Shown in pieces: positions 1 through 7,433 of a DNA stretch of 20,781 nt (position 1 is its first letter; every line of letters starts with the position of its first letter). A program made the translations under genes and the position numbers. Source of the DNA: Planctomycetota bacterium. GTDB taxonomy: Bacteria; Planctomycetota; PUPC01. The DNA lies in the NCBI GenBank assembly GCA_003559755.1, contig PWKM01000316.1:1-20781 (forward strand), given 5' to 3'. Below the pieces are notes generated by a model, which was not told the origin of the DNA, made no database searches, and saw nothing but the letters and a program-made list of their open reading frames with translations.

Positions 1-573
1 AGCCCATGGGTTTCGAAATAAACGCGCCATAACAATTATGCCAAAAAGCAAAAATAATTGGTAACTTATGATGCCTAAGTTGCTTGTGGTGCTGAACGCA
101 CCCAAATACGCAAAAAGAACATAACTTAGACCAAATCCCCAGCCTGCCATCCTTCGAACATAACGCTTTGTTTTCTTCTCCTTTGCCGCTCGTTCAATTG
201 CTAAAGTCCCCAGTATTAATCCACAGATACCGCTTGCTACACCCAGGTAGCCAAACAATTCGAGGAGGTAATCCCCTTCGGTTAGCTCCGTCAGCACCAT
301 GCCTTTCACCCAGATCAGCCCAATCCCGAGCCCGCAAATGAAACTAGCAACAGCAAAGCCATAAGACGGCGGGGGCTGATGAGCACGTTCTGCTTCATCC
401 GGAGTCACTTCACATCGAAGGTGCCGTTTGGCTGGCTGCTGCTCAATCGCAGATGTTTCTGATGGTACCGTGAGAACTATACCACATTGGGGGCATCTCC
501 CCTTTTTGCCCGCGAACTCATCCTCGACAACCAGGCGCGCACGACAATGCTCGCAAACCAAACGGATAGCCAC
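1..573 (-). CDS. Zinc-ribbon membrane protein, cut by the left edge
   Basis: The frame stays open for 191 codons from a GTG at 573 to the window edge, so the C-terminus is missing. The GTG is chosen because AGGAG lies 7 bases upstream and an in-frame TAA precedes it; the nearby ATG at 580 is in another frame. Residues 7-30 form a zinc ribbon, CEHC at 7-10 and CPQC at 27-30, with the VEDEFAGKKGRCPQCG pattern common at the N-terminus of planctomycete membrane proteins. A polar linker (about 37-68) is followed by four hydrophobic segments near 70-90, 107-128, 142-160 and 167-185. The likely role is a membrane protein with a cytosolic metal-binding head; substrate and function are not recognisable. 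GC is about 50% by hand count over the first 540 bases, lower than the tad genes. A consensus-like promoter lies about 120 bases upstream. Confidence 0.8.
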   Translation of the reverse strand, partial: MAIRLVCEHCRARLVVEDEFAGKKGRCPQCGIVLTVPSETSAIEQQPAKRHLRCEVTPDEAERAHQPPPSYGFAVASFICGLGIGLIWVKGMVLTELTEGDYLLELFGYLGVASGICGLILGTLAIERAAKEKKTKRYVRRMAGWGFGLSYVLFAYLGAFSTTSNLGIISYQLFLLFGIIVMARLFRNPWA

Positions 574-692
574 TTGCCATCTCCTGCTTTAGAGCGGACA
601 TTCGGCTTTACGAGAAGGCCCTATCCTCATTTGGTGAGTCTTATTGTCGAGCCAATATGCTACTGTTCAACATCACACCAAAGGTCAGGAGA

Positions 693-721
693 ATACTACA
701 TAGGTATAACGTATATGTCAA
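693..721 (-). promoter_or_regulatory. Sigma-70-like promoter for the leftward zinc-ribbon gene
   Basis: On the minus strand a perfect TTGACA (plus 716-721) is followed after exactly 17 bases by TAGTAT (plus 693-698). Transcription would begin near 686, giving a leader of roughly 110 bases before the GTG at 573. No strong hairpin was seen in that leader. Confidence 0.55.
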
Positions 722-757
722 GCAAAAAACGGGGCGAATCGAAACGAGTCGTTCGGC

Positions 758-786
758 TTGGTAGTTTGGCCGCCCCCGGCTACAAT
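758..786 (+). promoter_or_regulatory. Sigma-70-like promoter for the methyltransferase gene
   Basis: TTGGTA (758-763) and TACAAT (781-786) are separated by 17 bases. The predicted start of transcription, about 793, lies just before the AGGAG at 796-800. The leader would be only about 16 bases, which argues for translation from ATG 809 and not from the in-frame TTG at 758. Confidence 0.5.
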
Positions 787-808
787 AGACAAAGCAGGAG
801 ATCCGAAG

Positions 809-1642
809 ATGGCAAAAGCATGGTTGACGCCGGAACTCGCCGGGCGGCTGCTCGAGGCGATGGACCGCGATCGTCCAGAGCTCAGTGTTTCGCTCGACCT
901 GGGCCTGACCCGGGCCGTGGTGCGCGTTTCATCGGAATCGGCGACCCTGGGCGATGCCGGGTGCGCGACAAAGGGGACACTGGAAGAGATCGCCGGGTCG
1001 AAACGCGGTGTGTTCATCGTCGAGGACGGACTCGCCGGCCCCGTCCAGATCGCTGACCACCTGTTCTACAAGCTGGTGCCGACCGCCGGATCGCCCACCA
1101 TCGAGATCAGCGGAATCCAGATGCACCGGACGACGGGGGCGGACCCGTTCGAGAACGCAATGGCCTCGGCCAAGACGGTCGTGCGGCCGGGGACCCGGGT
1201 GCTCGACACCTGCGGCGGGCTGGGTTACACGGCCATCGCAGCAGTGCGTCTGGGGGCCGAATCGGTCACCTCGCTCGAGGTCGATCCCCTCGTCCGGGAG
1301 ATCGCAAGGCAGAATCCGTGGTCGGCCGAGTATTTCTCGAATCCCAAAATCGAACGGGTCCTGGCCGATGCAGCCGAGTTTGTCGGTGAGCAGCGGGATG
1401 GCAGCTACGATCGGATCATCCACGATCCCCCTCGGTTCTCGCGTGCCGGCGAGCTCTACGGCGGCTCGTTCTACGCCGAGCTGGCCCGCGTCCTGACCGG
1501 CGGCGGGCGGGTGTTCCACTACACGGGCGAGCCCTACGGACAGCACCGGTCGTTCGTCGACGGGGTGGTTCGCCGGCTTCGGGAGGCCGGCTTTCATGTC
1601 CGGCGGATGCCGCGACTCCAGGGGCTCGTCGCGAGGCAATAG
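809..1642 (+). CDS. SAM-dependent methyltransferase, COG2521-like
   Basis: This 277-residue protein carries a class I Rossmann methyltransferase core. The SAM-binding motif I is DTCGGLGYT at residues 133-141. An acidic strand-2 end (SLEVD) and NPWS follow, then HDPPR at 205-209 and a late VFHYTG strand. This combination matches my recollection of the predicted archaeal methyltransferase family COG2521; its substrate is not known to me. The first ~100 residues form a separate N-terminal region. ATG 809 is chosen because AGGAG sits 8 bases upstream and a promoter -10 box overlaps the region just before it; a longer in-frame frame from TTG 758 would start inside the -35 box. It has its own promoter and ends 125 bases before the pilus operon, so it is probably unrelated to pilus assembly. 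The methyltransferase call is solid, the subfamily less so. Confidence 0.85.
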   Translation: MAKAWLTPELAGRLLEAMDRDRPELSVSLDLGLTRAVVRVSSESATLGDAGCATKGTLEEIAGSKRGVFIVEDGLAGPVQIADHLFYKLVPTAGSPTIEISGIQMHRTTGADPFENAMASAKTVVRPGTRVLDTCGGLGYTAIAAVRLGAESVTSLEVDPLVREIARQNPWSAEYFSNPKIERVLADAAEFVGEQRDGSYDRIIHDPPRFSRAGELYGGSFYAELARVLTGGGRVFHYTGEPYGQHRSFVDGVVRRLREAGFHVRRMPRLQGLVARQ

Positions 1643-1711
1643 GGACAGCGGCGCCGTGCCCATTTGGGCCGCCGGTGATCTGTAAAATGGCGTAAAAAGG
1701 GCATTTAGAGC

Positions 1712-1740
1712 AAGACATCGCCTTGGAACTGCGCTATAAT
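1712..1740 (+). promoter_or_regulatory. Promoter of the flp/tad operon
   Basis: AAGACA (1712-1717) is followed after 17 bases by a perfect TATAAT (1735-1740). Transcription would start near 1747, upstream of the TTGGAG ribosome binding site (1755-1760) of the first pilin gene. No other promoter this strong was seen between here and the DUF192 gene. Confidence 0.6.
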
Positions 1741-1767
1741 TAGATTAGAAGTGATTGGAGATCGGCA

Positions 1768-1926
1768 ATGAAGATGTTGGACGAACGCGGACAAGCCCTG
1801 GTCGAATATGTGTTGCTTGCCACGCTTTGTGTGCTGATCCTCGTGGGGGCGACCATCGCCGTGCTCGACGCCGTGTCCAACTTCTACGTTGACCTGACTC
1901 GAATTATATGTCTGCCGCTGCCATAG
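1768..1926 (+). CDS. flp: Flp-family pilin, 52 residues
   Basis: This small gene is easily missed by length cut-offs. It encodes 52 residues with the class of signal used by Flp pilins: a short charged leader ending in Gly8, then QALVEY, with glutamate at mature position +5 and tyrosine at +6, and a hydrophobic helix through about residue 38. Cleavage after Gly8 by the peptidase encoded at 2284 would leave a mature pilin of about 44 residues, in the normal Flp range. ATG 1768 has TTGGAG 7 bases upstream. It is the first gene of the operon and directly follows the best promoter in the window, as expected for a major pilin subunit. Its stop codon lies in the loop of a terminator-like hairpin. 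Confidence comes from the signal motif, gene position and ribosome site; no homologue search was possible. Confidence 0.85.
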   Translation: MKMLDERGQALVEYVLLATLCVLILVGATIAVLDAVSNFYVDLTRIICLPLP

Positions 1927-1940
1927 TGGCGGCGGCTTTT
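1914..1940 (+). terminator. Terminator-like hairpin over the first flp stop codon
   Basis: GCCGCTGCCA (1914-1923) pairs over all ten positions, including one T-G wobble, with TGGCGGCGGC (1927-1936). The three-base loop is TAG, the stop codon of the small pilin. TTTT follows directly (1937-1940). The form is that of a weak intrinsic terminator or attenuator, and could make pilin transcript more abundant than transcript of downstream genes. Confidence 0.6.
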
Positions 1941-1976
1941 CTCTGAGAGGGCTGCCGTACCAGAAGGAGGCCTGCT

Positions 1977-2234
1977 ATGTTGGGTATGTTTGGTTCGCTG
2001 CTGTGGTGGGAAAAGAAAAAGAAACGGACGCTGGGGCAGACGGTGGCCGAGTACGCCCTGATCGTGGCCCTGGTGGCGATCGCCAGCATCGCCGTGCTCA
2101 CCCTGTTCGGAAATCAGCTTCGCAGCTTGATCGCCGGCCAGACCCGTCAGATCGCCGGGGATGCAGACGCCCGGCCCGATGACGTGAGCACAGGTGCTCG
2201 CCAGGAGGTCGAGAAAGGCGTAACGGACTGGTAA
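1977..2234 (+). CDS. flp: Second Flp-family pilin, 85 residues
   Basis: The protein has an unusually long basic leader of about 19 residues, including WWEKKKKR, ending in LG before QTVAEY. Glutamate is at +5 and tyrosine at +6 of the mature form, as in Flp pilins. The hydrophobic helix (about residues 25-43) is followed by an amphipathic stretch (NQLRSLIAGQTRQI) and a polar acidic tail of about 24 residues. ATG 1977 has AAGGAGG at 1964-1970, the strongest ribosome site in the operon. It lies 50 bases after the first pilin, beyond the hairpin. It may be a minor subunit or an alternative pilin; leader and tail lengths differ clearly from the first. Processing is inferred to be by the adjacent prepilin peptidase. 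Confidence 0.88.
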   Translation: MLGMFGSLLWWEKKKKRTLGQTVAEYALIVALVAIASIAVLTLFGNQLRSLIAGQTRQIAGDADARPDDVSTGARQEVEKGVTDW

Positions 2235-2283
2235 GCCCGGTCCGAGCTCTTGATAGGCCGCCTCGCCCTCATGAGGTTCTTGC

Positions 2284-2856
2284 ATGCCCGCCAGTGCGGT
2301 GATTGTTCACGTTCTCGACGGACTGCTGCTGGTCGTTCTGGGCGTGGCGGTTTATACCGACCTCACTGCCGGCAAGGTCTATAACTGGTGCACCTTGCCG
2401 GCGATCGGCCTGGGTCTGCTGATCAATTACGTGGCGGGCGCAGGAGTACCGGCCCAAGGGCCGGTTCAACGGGTGCTTGGTGCCCCGCTGTTGAGCTCTT
2501 TGGCAGGTTTTGCCCTCGCCTTGGGCATATTCGGCACCGCGTACCTGCTCCACGTACTCGGTGGCGGCGATGTCAAGCTGATGGCGGCAGTGGGCGCGAT
2601 CCAGGGTTGGCGGTTCCTGCTGAGCACCGCCGTATTCACCGCCTGCATCGGCGCCCTGATGGGGGTCGCGGTCCTCGTCTGGCGCGGCCGGCTGCTCCAG
2701 GGTCTCAAAAGCAGCGTAGAGGCCCTGGTCACTCCTCGGCGGTTCAAGAAACGTCGAGAGGAGAGCCCGGACGATTTGCCGGAGATGACCACGATCCCGT
2801 ACACATGGGCCATCGCCGGAGGCAGCATCATCACGTGGCTGCTCATGGCGATGTAA
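2284..2856 (+). CDS. tadV: Prepilin peptidase, A24 family (CpaA/TadV type)
   Basis: This 190-residue inner-membrane aspartic protease would cleave the Flp and TadE/TadG leader peptides at the cytoplasmic face. The two catalytic aspartates of the A24 family are visible: D26 in VYTDL and D96 in GGGDVK, with the usual lysine two residues later. Hydrophobic segments flank both, and another ends the protein (about 170-190). Like other Tad-type peptidases it lacks the N-terminal methyltransferase domain of PilD. A basic loop with PRRFKKRREE near 150 is probably cytoplasmic. ATG 2284 follows GAGG by 7 bases. It lies between the pilins and the pseudopilins it should process. The assignment is secure; the partner list is inferred from neighbours. 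Confidence 0.92.
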   Translation: MPASAVIVHVLDGLLLVVLGVAVYTDLTAGKVYNWCTLPAIGLGLLINYVAGAGVPAQGPVQRVLGAPLLSSLAGFALALGIFGTAYLLHVLGGGDVKLMAAVGAIQGWRFLLSTAVFTACIGALMGVAVLVWRGRLLQGLKSSVEALVTPRRFKKRREESPDDLPEMTTIPYTWAIAGGSIITWLLMAM

Positions 2857-2867
2857 CGAGGTGAACA

Positions 2868-3437
2868 ATGAGCGACCGACGAGAAAGCGGACAGGCGATA
2901 GCCGAGTTTGCGATCGTGTTCCCGCTGTTGCTGCTCATCGTCCTCGGCGTCGTTCAGGTCTCGCTGTTTTACGTGGCCAAGCAGGTCACCGACTACGCGG
3001 CGTTCGCTGCGGCTCGGGCCGAGCTGGTGGGCGAAGACCCCTATCACGCGGCCGCGTTCGTGTGCAGTGCCATCGCAGGCCCCACCTACCCCGCGGGGGA
3101 GGTCAGCGGGCCGATTCACGTCCCCGGCTGGGGTGCCCTCCCCCGGTCCGAATCATCCCTGTTGAAAACGAATGTCGATGTTCTGGACCCTATCGGGAAT
3201 CGGAGCGGATGGGTCGAGGTTGAGGTCACGCACTATTACGAGTTGGTCGTACCGGTGGCCAACCTGATTTTCACGCCCATCGGCCGGGCGGCACGCCGGG
3301 AAGATGTACCGGAGGGCCTGTTCGTCGATCGCTACGGCGCACCGCACCTTGTGTTGCGGAGCCGATACAAACGGGCCGTGCCCTGGGATACAGAGCTCGA
3401 TGGTGCGGTCGGCCACCCGGTGATACCTGACCTGTAA
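2868..3437 (+). CDS. tadE: TadE-like pseudopilin
   Basis: The 189-residue product begins with a short polar leader ending in Gly8, then QAIAEFAIVFPLLLLIVLG, with glutamate at +5 and a hydrophobic helix as in the TadE family (PF07811). The helix is followed by FYVAKQVTDYAAFAAARAEL, the typical TadE amphipathic segment. A periplasmic domain of about 140 residues has no motif I recognise. GAGGTG lies at 2858-2863 just before ATG 2868, and only 11 bases separate it from the peptidase gene, so translation is probably coupled. TadE-like proteins act as minor pilins that prime Flp pilus assembly; that role is family knowledge. Confidence 0.88.
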   Translation: MSDRRESGQAIAEFAIVFPLLLLIVLGVVQVSLFYVAKQVTDYAAFAAARAELVGEDPYHAAAFVCSAIAGPTYPAGEVSGPIHVPGWGALPRSESSLLKTNVDVLDPIGNRSGWVEVEVTHYYELVVPVANLIFTPIGRAARREDVPEGLFVDRYGAPHLVLRSRYKRAVPWDTELDGAVGHPVIPDL

Positions 3438-3462
3438 CAGGGCGAGAAAGCGAGATGAGCCA

Positions 3463-5745
3463 ATGAAACTTCTTCGGGACATTCGGGGCCAGACGATGGT
3501 CTTCGGGGCCATCTCGCTGTTTATCCTGGTCAGCTTCGTCGCCCTGGTGGCCAACGTCGGCGAAGTCGTGGCCAGCCGGGCGGAGACACAGAACGCCGCC
3601 GATGCCGCAGCGCGGAGCGGCGCCCTGGCCCAGGCCAACCTGGTCTCCACCGTCGCCTTTCTCAACGACGGGATGGCCTACCTCTATTACAACTCGCTGC
3701 GATATGCGACCAACGTGGTGGTGTTCGGCACGCTGGCCGAGTTGAAGGAACATCCGACGAACCCACCCGACTCGGTGATCGGCGTCTCCGATCCGGTGGG
3801 CCGCTACGACCAGGCCTATCGCGAGGCCGACGAATGGATTCCGCGGTCGCAGGAGTGGATGAACATCATCGGCCGAATGCAGCGGGCCATGGCGGTCAGC
3901 GGCGAGCACCTGGTTAAACGCGAGATACGCCGCAGCGCCGCAGCAGCAGCGCCCGACGGGCGCACGCGGGTCGAAGCCCTGGCCTTCTTCCCCGACTTCC
4001 GGTTCCGGCCCCAGCGGGGCGGATACCTGCGGCTCGACATCGACCAGATCGAGCCGAACAACGGCTGGCATATCACTTCGAACACCGGCTACACGATAGA
4101 AATCCGGCGAATCGGCGAATTTGACTGGCAGATCACCAGCTCCGACGGCACCCAGATCACCATCAGGCGGCTGGGGGAAAACCACTACATCCTCACCTCA
4201 GGCGACCGCGAACTCGAGATTCGCCGCCCATCCGCGGACCACGTCATCGCCCGGATCACCGGAGACGACCCCGCCCACGTGGAGAGTCGTTACCTGCCGG
4301 GCCTGGGATGGGCAACGCACGCGGTGTCCGAGGACAGCGAGGTTTCGTATGAGCCGTTCCGGGACGGCGGCTTTCGGATCGTCGCACGTCCGGGCGGAAC
4401 GGTGGGCGTTCGACGCGGCCCCGACGGCCGGCTGCTGCAGTGGAACGACGCCCTGGGCCGGTGGGAACCCATCCCCGGCGACCGCGATTCGGTCACCGTC
4501 GGCGGACAAACCATCCCCGTCCGACGCGACAACCACATCTCTCTCCCCGGGAACACCGTCCTGAGATTGCCCGACGAGATTCGGATCGGGCCCATCCGGT
4601 TCACCATCCCCGACTCGGTCCGCGTGGGTCGGACAGGCATCCAACTGCGGCCCGACAGCGTCCGGATCACCGCCCACGTCGGACCGGCCCGGTTTATCGT
4701 GGACGATGACGGCGGGCTGCCCTTTCTCGATATCAACGGGCTGCGCACCAGTGACGCCGACGGCCGCTGGCGGATTCTCAGCCAGCGAGCTACACGGCAC
4801 CGGCTCCGCTGGCCCGACCCGAGCCGGAACTTCTGGATATACGAGCACGTGCGCGGCGAGTCGTTCTTCCTCGAAGACGGCATCAGGCGGCTCGCCCACC
4901 ACGCCGTACACGACAACGACCCGTCCATCTCACCGTGGAGCAGCGGGCAGCCCGCGTGGACTCAGTGGTACAACCCGGTCACCGGCAACCTCGTCCACCC
5001 GGACGCATACCACCAGACGCGGCACTTCAACCCGGACGACGACCCGGACTCGCCCACACTCGAAATTCGAGCTTACGCCCGCGACATGCTCCGGCGGGAC
5101 TCCGGCCGATATGTCAACATCAACGTGAACGCCTTCCCCCGGCCATTCCGCCTGACCAGCGACTTCCTCACCTTCGGCATCAACGTCGCCGTGTGGCGGG
5201 GCGAGGACACGCCGCTTCTCGAAGGCGGGCGCCAGGGGGCGCTCCGTTTCCACCTGTTCGACAACCCGCCCTGGGGCTACTTCGCCATCTCGTCTGCCCG
5301 CGCCGCTTTCCTCGATGGGCCCGAGACCAACCGTCACTGGACGGCCACGTTCGACACCCGTTCAGAAATCCAGCAGTGGGTCGCACGGAGCTACCAGAAC
5401 CTGTACGAGCCGGTGTGGACGGCAAAACTGGTCCCCGTCCGAGACGCCATCCGCAGCGAACACATAGACGCGATTTACCCCGATACTGGAACGAGCTTCC
5501 TGTTCCAGGGGCTGTTCGCCAGGCACTGGGGCGTGGGGCGCCCCTGGACGCGCTCGACAAGCAGCGGAACGATTGTCTCGACCGACAGAGAAGCCAGATG
5601 GCACAGCCCCGAGCCGCCCGACGAATGGCAGCAGTTCAGGCCGCCGATGGACGAAGTGCCCGCGCGATTCCGCAATATCCAAGACCGAAGGGGCAGACTG
5701 TTCGACTACCTGTCGCCCTACATGGAAGACGTACTCGATCACTGA
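3463..5745 (+). CDS. Very large TadG-like protein with beta-repeat insert
   Basis: The N-terminus, RGQTMVFGAISLFILVSFVA then VVASRAETQNAADAAARSGA, is the hallmark of TadG-like proteins (PF13400): a single helix followed by the NAADAAA segment. At 760 residues it is long for this family. A helical region (about 60-165) is followed by three 20-residue repeats (202-260) of the form aromatic-x-ITS-x-x-G-x-x-I-x-IRR. A second beta-rich stretch (about 340-410) is rich in IRI and VRV pairs. The rest (410-760) is aromatic-rich with no domain I recognise. The bulk should lie in the periplasm or outside the cell. Its stop overlaps the ribosome site of the next gene. It may be a structural or adhesive minor component carried by the pilus; that part is speculation. 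Confidence 0.82.
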   Translation: MKLLRDIRGQTMVFGAISLFILVSFVALVANVGEVVASRAETQNAADAAARSGALAQANLVSTVAFLNDGMAYLYYNSLRYATNVVVFGTLAELKEHPTNPPDSVIGVSDPVGRYDQAYREADEWIPRSQEWMNIIGRMQRAMAVSGEHLVKREIRRSAAAAAPDGRTRVEALAFFPDFRFRPQRGGYLRLDIDQIEPNNGWHITSNTGYTIEIRRIGEFDWQITSSDGTQITIRRLGENHYILTSGDRELEIRRPSADHVIARITGDDPAHVESRYLPGLGWATHAVSEDSEVSYEPFRDGGFRIVARPGGTVGVRRGPDGRLLQWNDALGRWEPIPGDRDSVTVGGQTIPVRRDNHISLPGNTVLRLPDEIRIGPIRFTIPDSVRVGRTGIQLRPDSVRITAHVGPARFIVDDDGGLPFLDINGLRTSDADGRWRILSQRATRHRLRWPDPSRNFWIYEHVRGESFFLEDGIRRLAHHAVHDNDPSISPWSSGQPAWTQWYNPVTGNLVHPDAYHQTRHFNPDDDPDSPTLEIRAYARDMLRRDSGRYVNINVNAFPRPFRLTSDFLTFGINVAVWRGEDTPLLEGGRQGALRFHLFDNPPWGYFAISSARAAFLDGPETNRHWTATFDTRSEIQQWVARSYQNLYEPVWTAKLVPVRDAIRSEHIDAIYPDTGTSFLFQGLFARHWGVGRPWTRSTSSGTIVSTDREARWHSPEPPDEWQQFRPPMDEVPARFRNIQDRRGRLFDYLSPYMEDVLDH
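4066..4242 (+). repeat. Three tandem 20-residue beta repeats inside the TadG-like gene
   Basis: The units are residues 202-221, 222-241 and 242-260 (the third is 19). Each runs W/Y-x-I/L-TS, then a G and an I/L-x-IRR strand, then a G- or polar-rich turn. They begin WHITSNTG, WQITSSDG and YILTSGDR. The pattern suggests stacked beta hairpins. The repetition is clear in the protein; the DNA copies are diverged. Confidence 0.7.
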
Positions 5746-5753
5746 GGGACGCT

Positions 5754-6512
5754 ATGAAGTACGCAAATCATAACAGAAGCCGTGGCAGCGCGGCCGTCGA
5801 GTTCCTCATCATCTTCCCCGTGCTGCTGCTGATTATCATCGGTATGATGTTCCTGGGCGACCTCGGACACTACCTGCTCCACACCCACTTCGGCTCCGAC
5901 TACGCGATCCATACGTACGAAGACCAGAGCGAAGATGCAGCGTTCCGCGGAACCATCACCGAATTGCTGTTCCCGACTCGGGCCGGACACCTGACCGTCG
6001 AGGAAACCCGACCTGCCAACAGCGAGATCCCCCAGTCAGGCGAGATCCGGCAAATGTTCGACGAGATGGTCGAGCCGCTTTACTCGACAAGGGCCGTCGG
6101 ACGCTATGTGCTGGAAGACGGCCGGCTCCGCTTCGTGGTTGACACACACCAGAGCGAGCGGCTCAGCGCGGAAGGCCGGTACATCCGGCAACATTCCCTG
6201 CAAGAAGACCAGATCCCCCGGCTCACCACCGACATCCTGCAGGGATGGGCCCACCGCAGCCGCGTCGATCTTCGACACACCTACACGCCGGAATATATCC
6301 GGATGGGCCGTTGGACCCTCGAACCGGTCGCGCTCCGCACACGGCTGGAATCCGCCGTGAGAAACAACGCGATGCAGCGTGAGGTCACCCCGCCGCCCGG
6401 GATGAACCACGCTATCGAGCAGTTGACCAGCTACTATTTAATGCCCAACAGCGGGCGGATGCCGCACTTCCCCCACTTCGGGGGCGACGCGGCCTTTTGG
6501 GAGCCGAACTGA
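5754..6512 (+). CDS. Second TadE-like pseudopilin
   Basis: The protein has 252 residues from ATG 5754, which follows GAGGG by 5 bases; a longer same-frame reading from 4935 would lie inside the TadG-like gene and is not real. The leader MKYANHNRSRG is followed by SAAVEFLIIFPVLLLIIIG, placing glutamate at +5 before a hydrophobic helix, as in TadE (PF07811). Beyond the helix come a histidine-containing segment (HYLLHTHFGSDYAIHTYEDQ) and a periplasmic domain with no known motif. The final residues are proline-, histidine- and aromatic-rich. It begins 8 bases after the TadG-like stop, so the two are probably co-translated. The expected role is a minor pilin or assembly-priming subunit. Confidence 0.82.
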   Translation: MKYANHNRSRGSAAVEFLIIFPVLLLIIIGMMFLGDLGHYLLHTHFGSDYAIHTYEDQSEDAAFRGTITELLFPTRAGHLTVEETRPANSEIPQSGEIRQMFDEMVEPLYSTRAVGRYVLEDGRLRFVVDTHQSERLSAEGRYIRQHSLQEDQIPRLTTDILQGWAHRSRVDLRHTYTPEYIRMGRWTLEPVALRTRLESAVRNNAMQREVTPPPGMNHAIEQLTSYYLMPNSGRMPHFPHFGGDAAFWEPN

Positions 6513-6531
6513 CGGCCGAAGGAATGAGACG

Positions 6532-7371
6532 ATGCCCGAGAAGAAGATGAACAGGCAAATGATCAGCCGACTTCTGCTGCTGGTGGTCTTCGTCGGCATG
6601 ATCCTTGGTTTCGCCGTGTACCAGGGTCACGCCATCATCGACGGCGGACAACAGCGCGGCTATCGACTTCGGTCTGGCCGCGCGATCGTCGAGCCGACGG
6701 AGCGGTCGCAGTTCATCCGCTCGTATCCGGTCACGTTCAACGGGCATTCCACCGAATTCGCCCATTATTCATCCGACCTGCCCGCCGAACGGGTGATCGC
6801 CGAATACCGCCGGTGGGTCAGTCGTGACCGCCGGTCGAAGCCGGTCGAGCACATCCCCGGCCTTGGCGCCGACGGTGCCGGCTGCTCGGTTTTCTCTTTT
6901 GTGACGGAAGACTCGCGGGTCATTGGCATCATCGCATTCGACAACCGCCAGACCGGCGGGTCCGACTACTTTGTCGGGTCGATGCAGCTCGATGACATAC
7001 CGGAGGGAGCCGGCAAGGAAAGCCCCGGCCGGGAGCCGCCCGGCGTTCCCAAACCCCGTATGGCCCGCCGCACGCTGTGCATCGAGAACCTGGGCGGGGT
7101 GGACTCGATGATCGTCGGCTACGACGCCTGGGGCAGCCCCAGCGGTATCGTGTCCGACTTCCAACGGGGCATGGCGAAGAACGGATGGACTGAGCGGAGT
7201 GAATCGAGCCGGCTGCTGACCGAGAACTACCAGGGGGTCGCCCTGCTCTCTTTCTCGCGCGGGCACGAACAGTGCATCGTCGCGATTGACCGGCTCCCTG
7301 ATAGTGGTAAGATGAAAGTGTTGGTATTGTGGGCGGACCGGCCCTGGCTGCCTGAAGGGCTGGCGCTGTAA
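6532..7371 (+). CDS. Membrane-anchored protein of unknown function in the tad operon
   Basis: The 279-residue product has a basic N-terminus (MPEKKMNRQ) and one membrane helix at about 10-30, with the remainder predicted periplasmic. I do not recognise the family. Two halves seem related: residues about 80-145 and 205-270 both contain a helix with I/V-x-x-Y/F-x-R (VIAEYRRWVSR; IVSDFQRGMAKNGW), then a hydrophobic FSF or LSF strand, then a short strand rich in I and V. Each half carries a cysteine (GCSVFSF; EQCIVAI), so a disulfide is possible. GAAGGA lies 8 bases before ATG 6532. Its position between the pseudopilins and cpaB suggests an accessory part of the Tad apparatus; that rests on context only. 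Confidence 0.7.
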   Translation: MPEKKMNRQMISRLLLLVVFVGMILGFAVYQGHAIIDGGQQRGYRLRSGRAIVEPTERSQFIRSYPVTFNGHSTEFAHYSSDLPAERVIAEYRRWVSRDRRSKPVEHIPGLGADGAGCSVFSFVTEDSRVIGIIAFDNRQTGGSDYFVGSMQLDDIPEGAGKESPGREPPGVPKPRMARRTLCIENLGGVDSMIVGYDAWGSPSGIVSDFQRGMAKNGWTERSESSRLLTENYQGVALLSFSRGHEQCIVAIDRLPDSGKMKVLVLWADRPWLPEGLAL

Positions 7372-7433
7372 TCGCCCGCGTACCGCTCGAGTCCGACTCT
7401 GCAGCTTCTGAATAACTTACGGAGGAACACAAT

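Noticed and set aside
758..808. A TTG start for the methyltransferase 17 codons earlier
   Set aside because: It falls within the predicted -35 box and has no ribosome site, while ATG 809 has AGGAG at good spacing.
929..1663. A 244-codon leftward frame opposite the methyltransferase
   Set aside because: The sense strand has a promoter, ribosome site and methyltransferase motifs; the antisense frame has none.
1650..1678. An imperfect GC hairpin after the methyltransferase stop
   Set aside because: GCCC-ATTT-GGGC with an outer GGCG/CGCC needs a four-base bulge and no T-run follows, so a terminator call is not supported.
4935..5753. An upstream extension of the second TadE-like gene
   Set aside because: It overlaps the TadG-like gene in another frame, and ATG 5754 has a ribosome site followed by a complete TadE leader.
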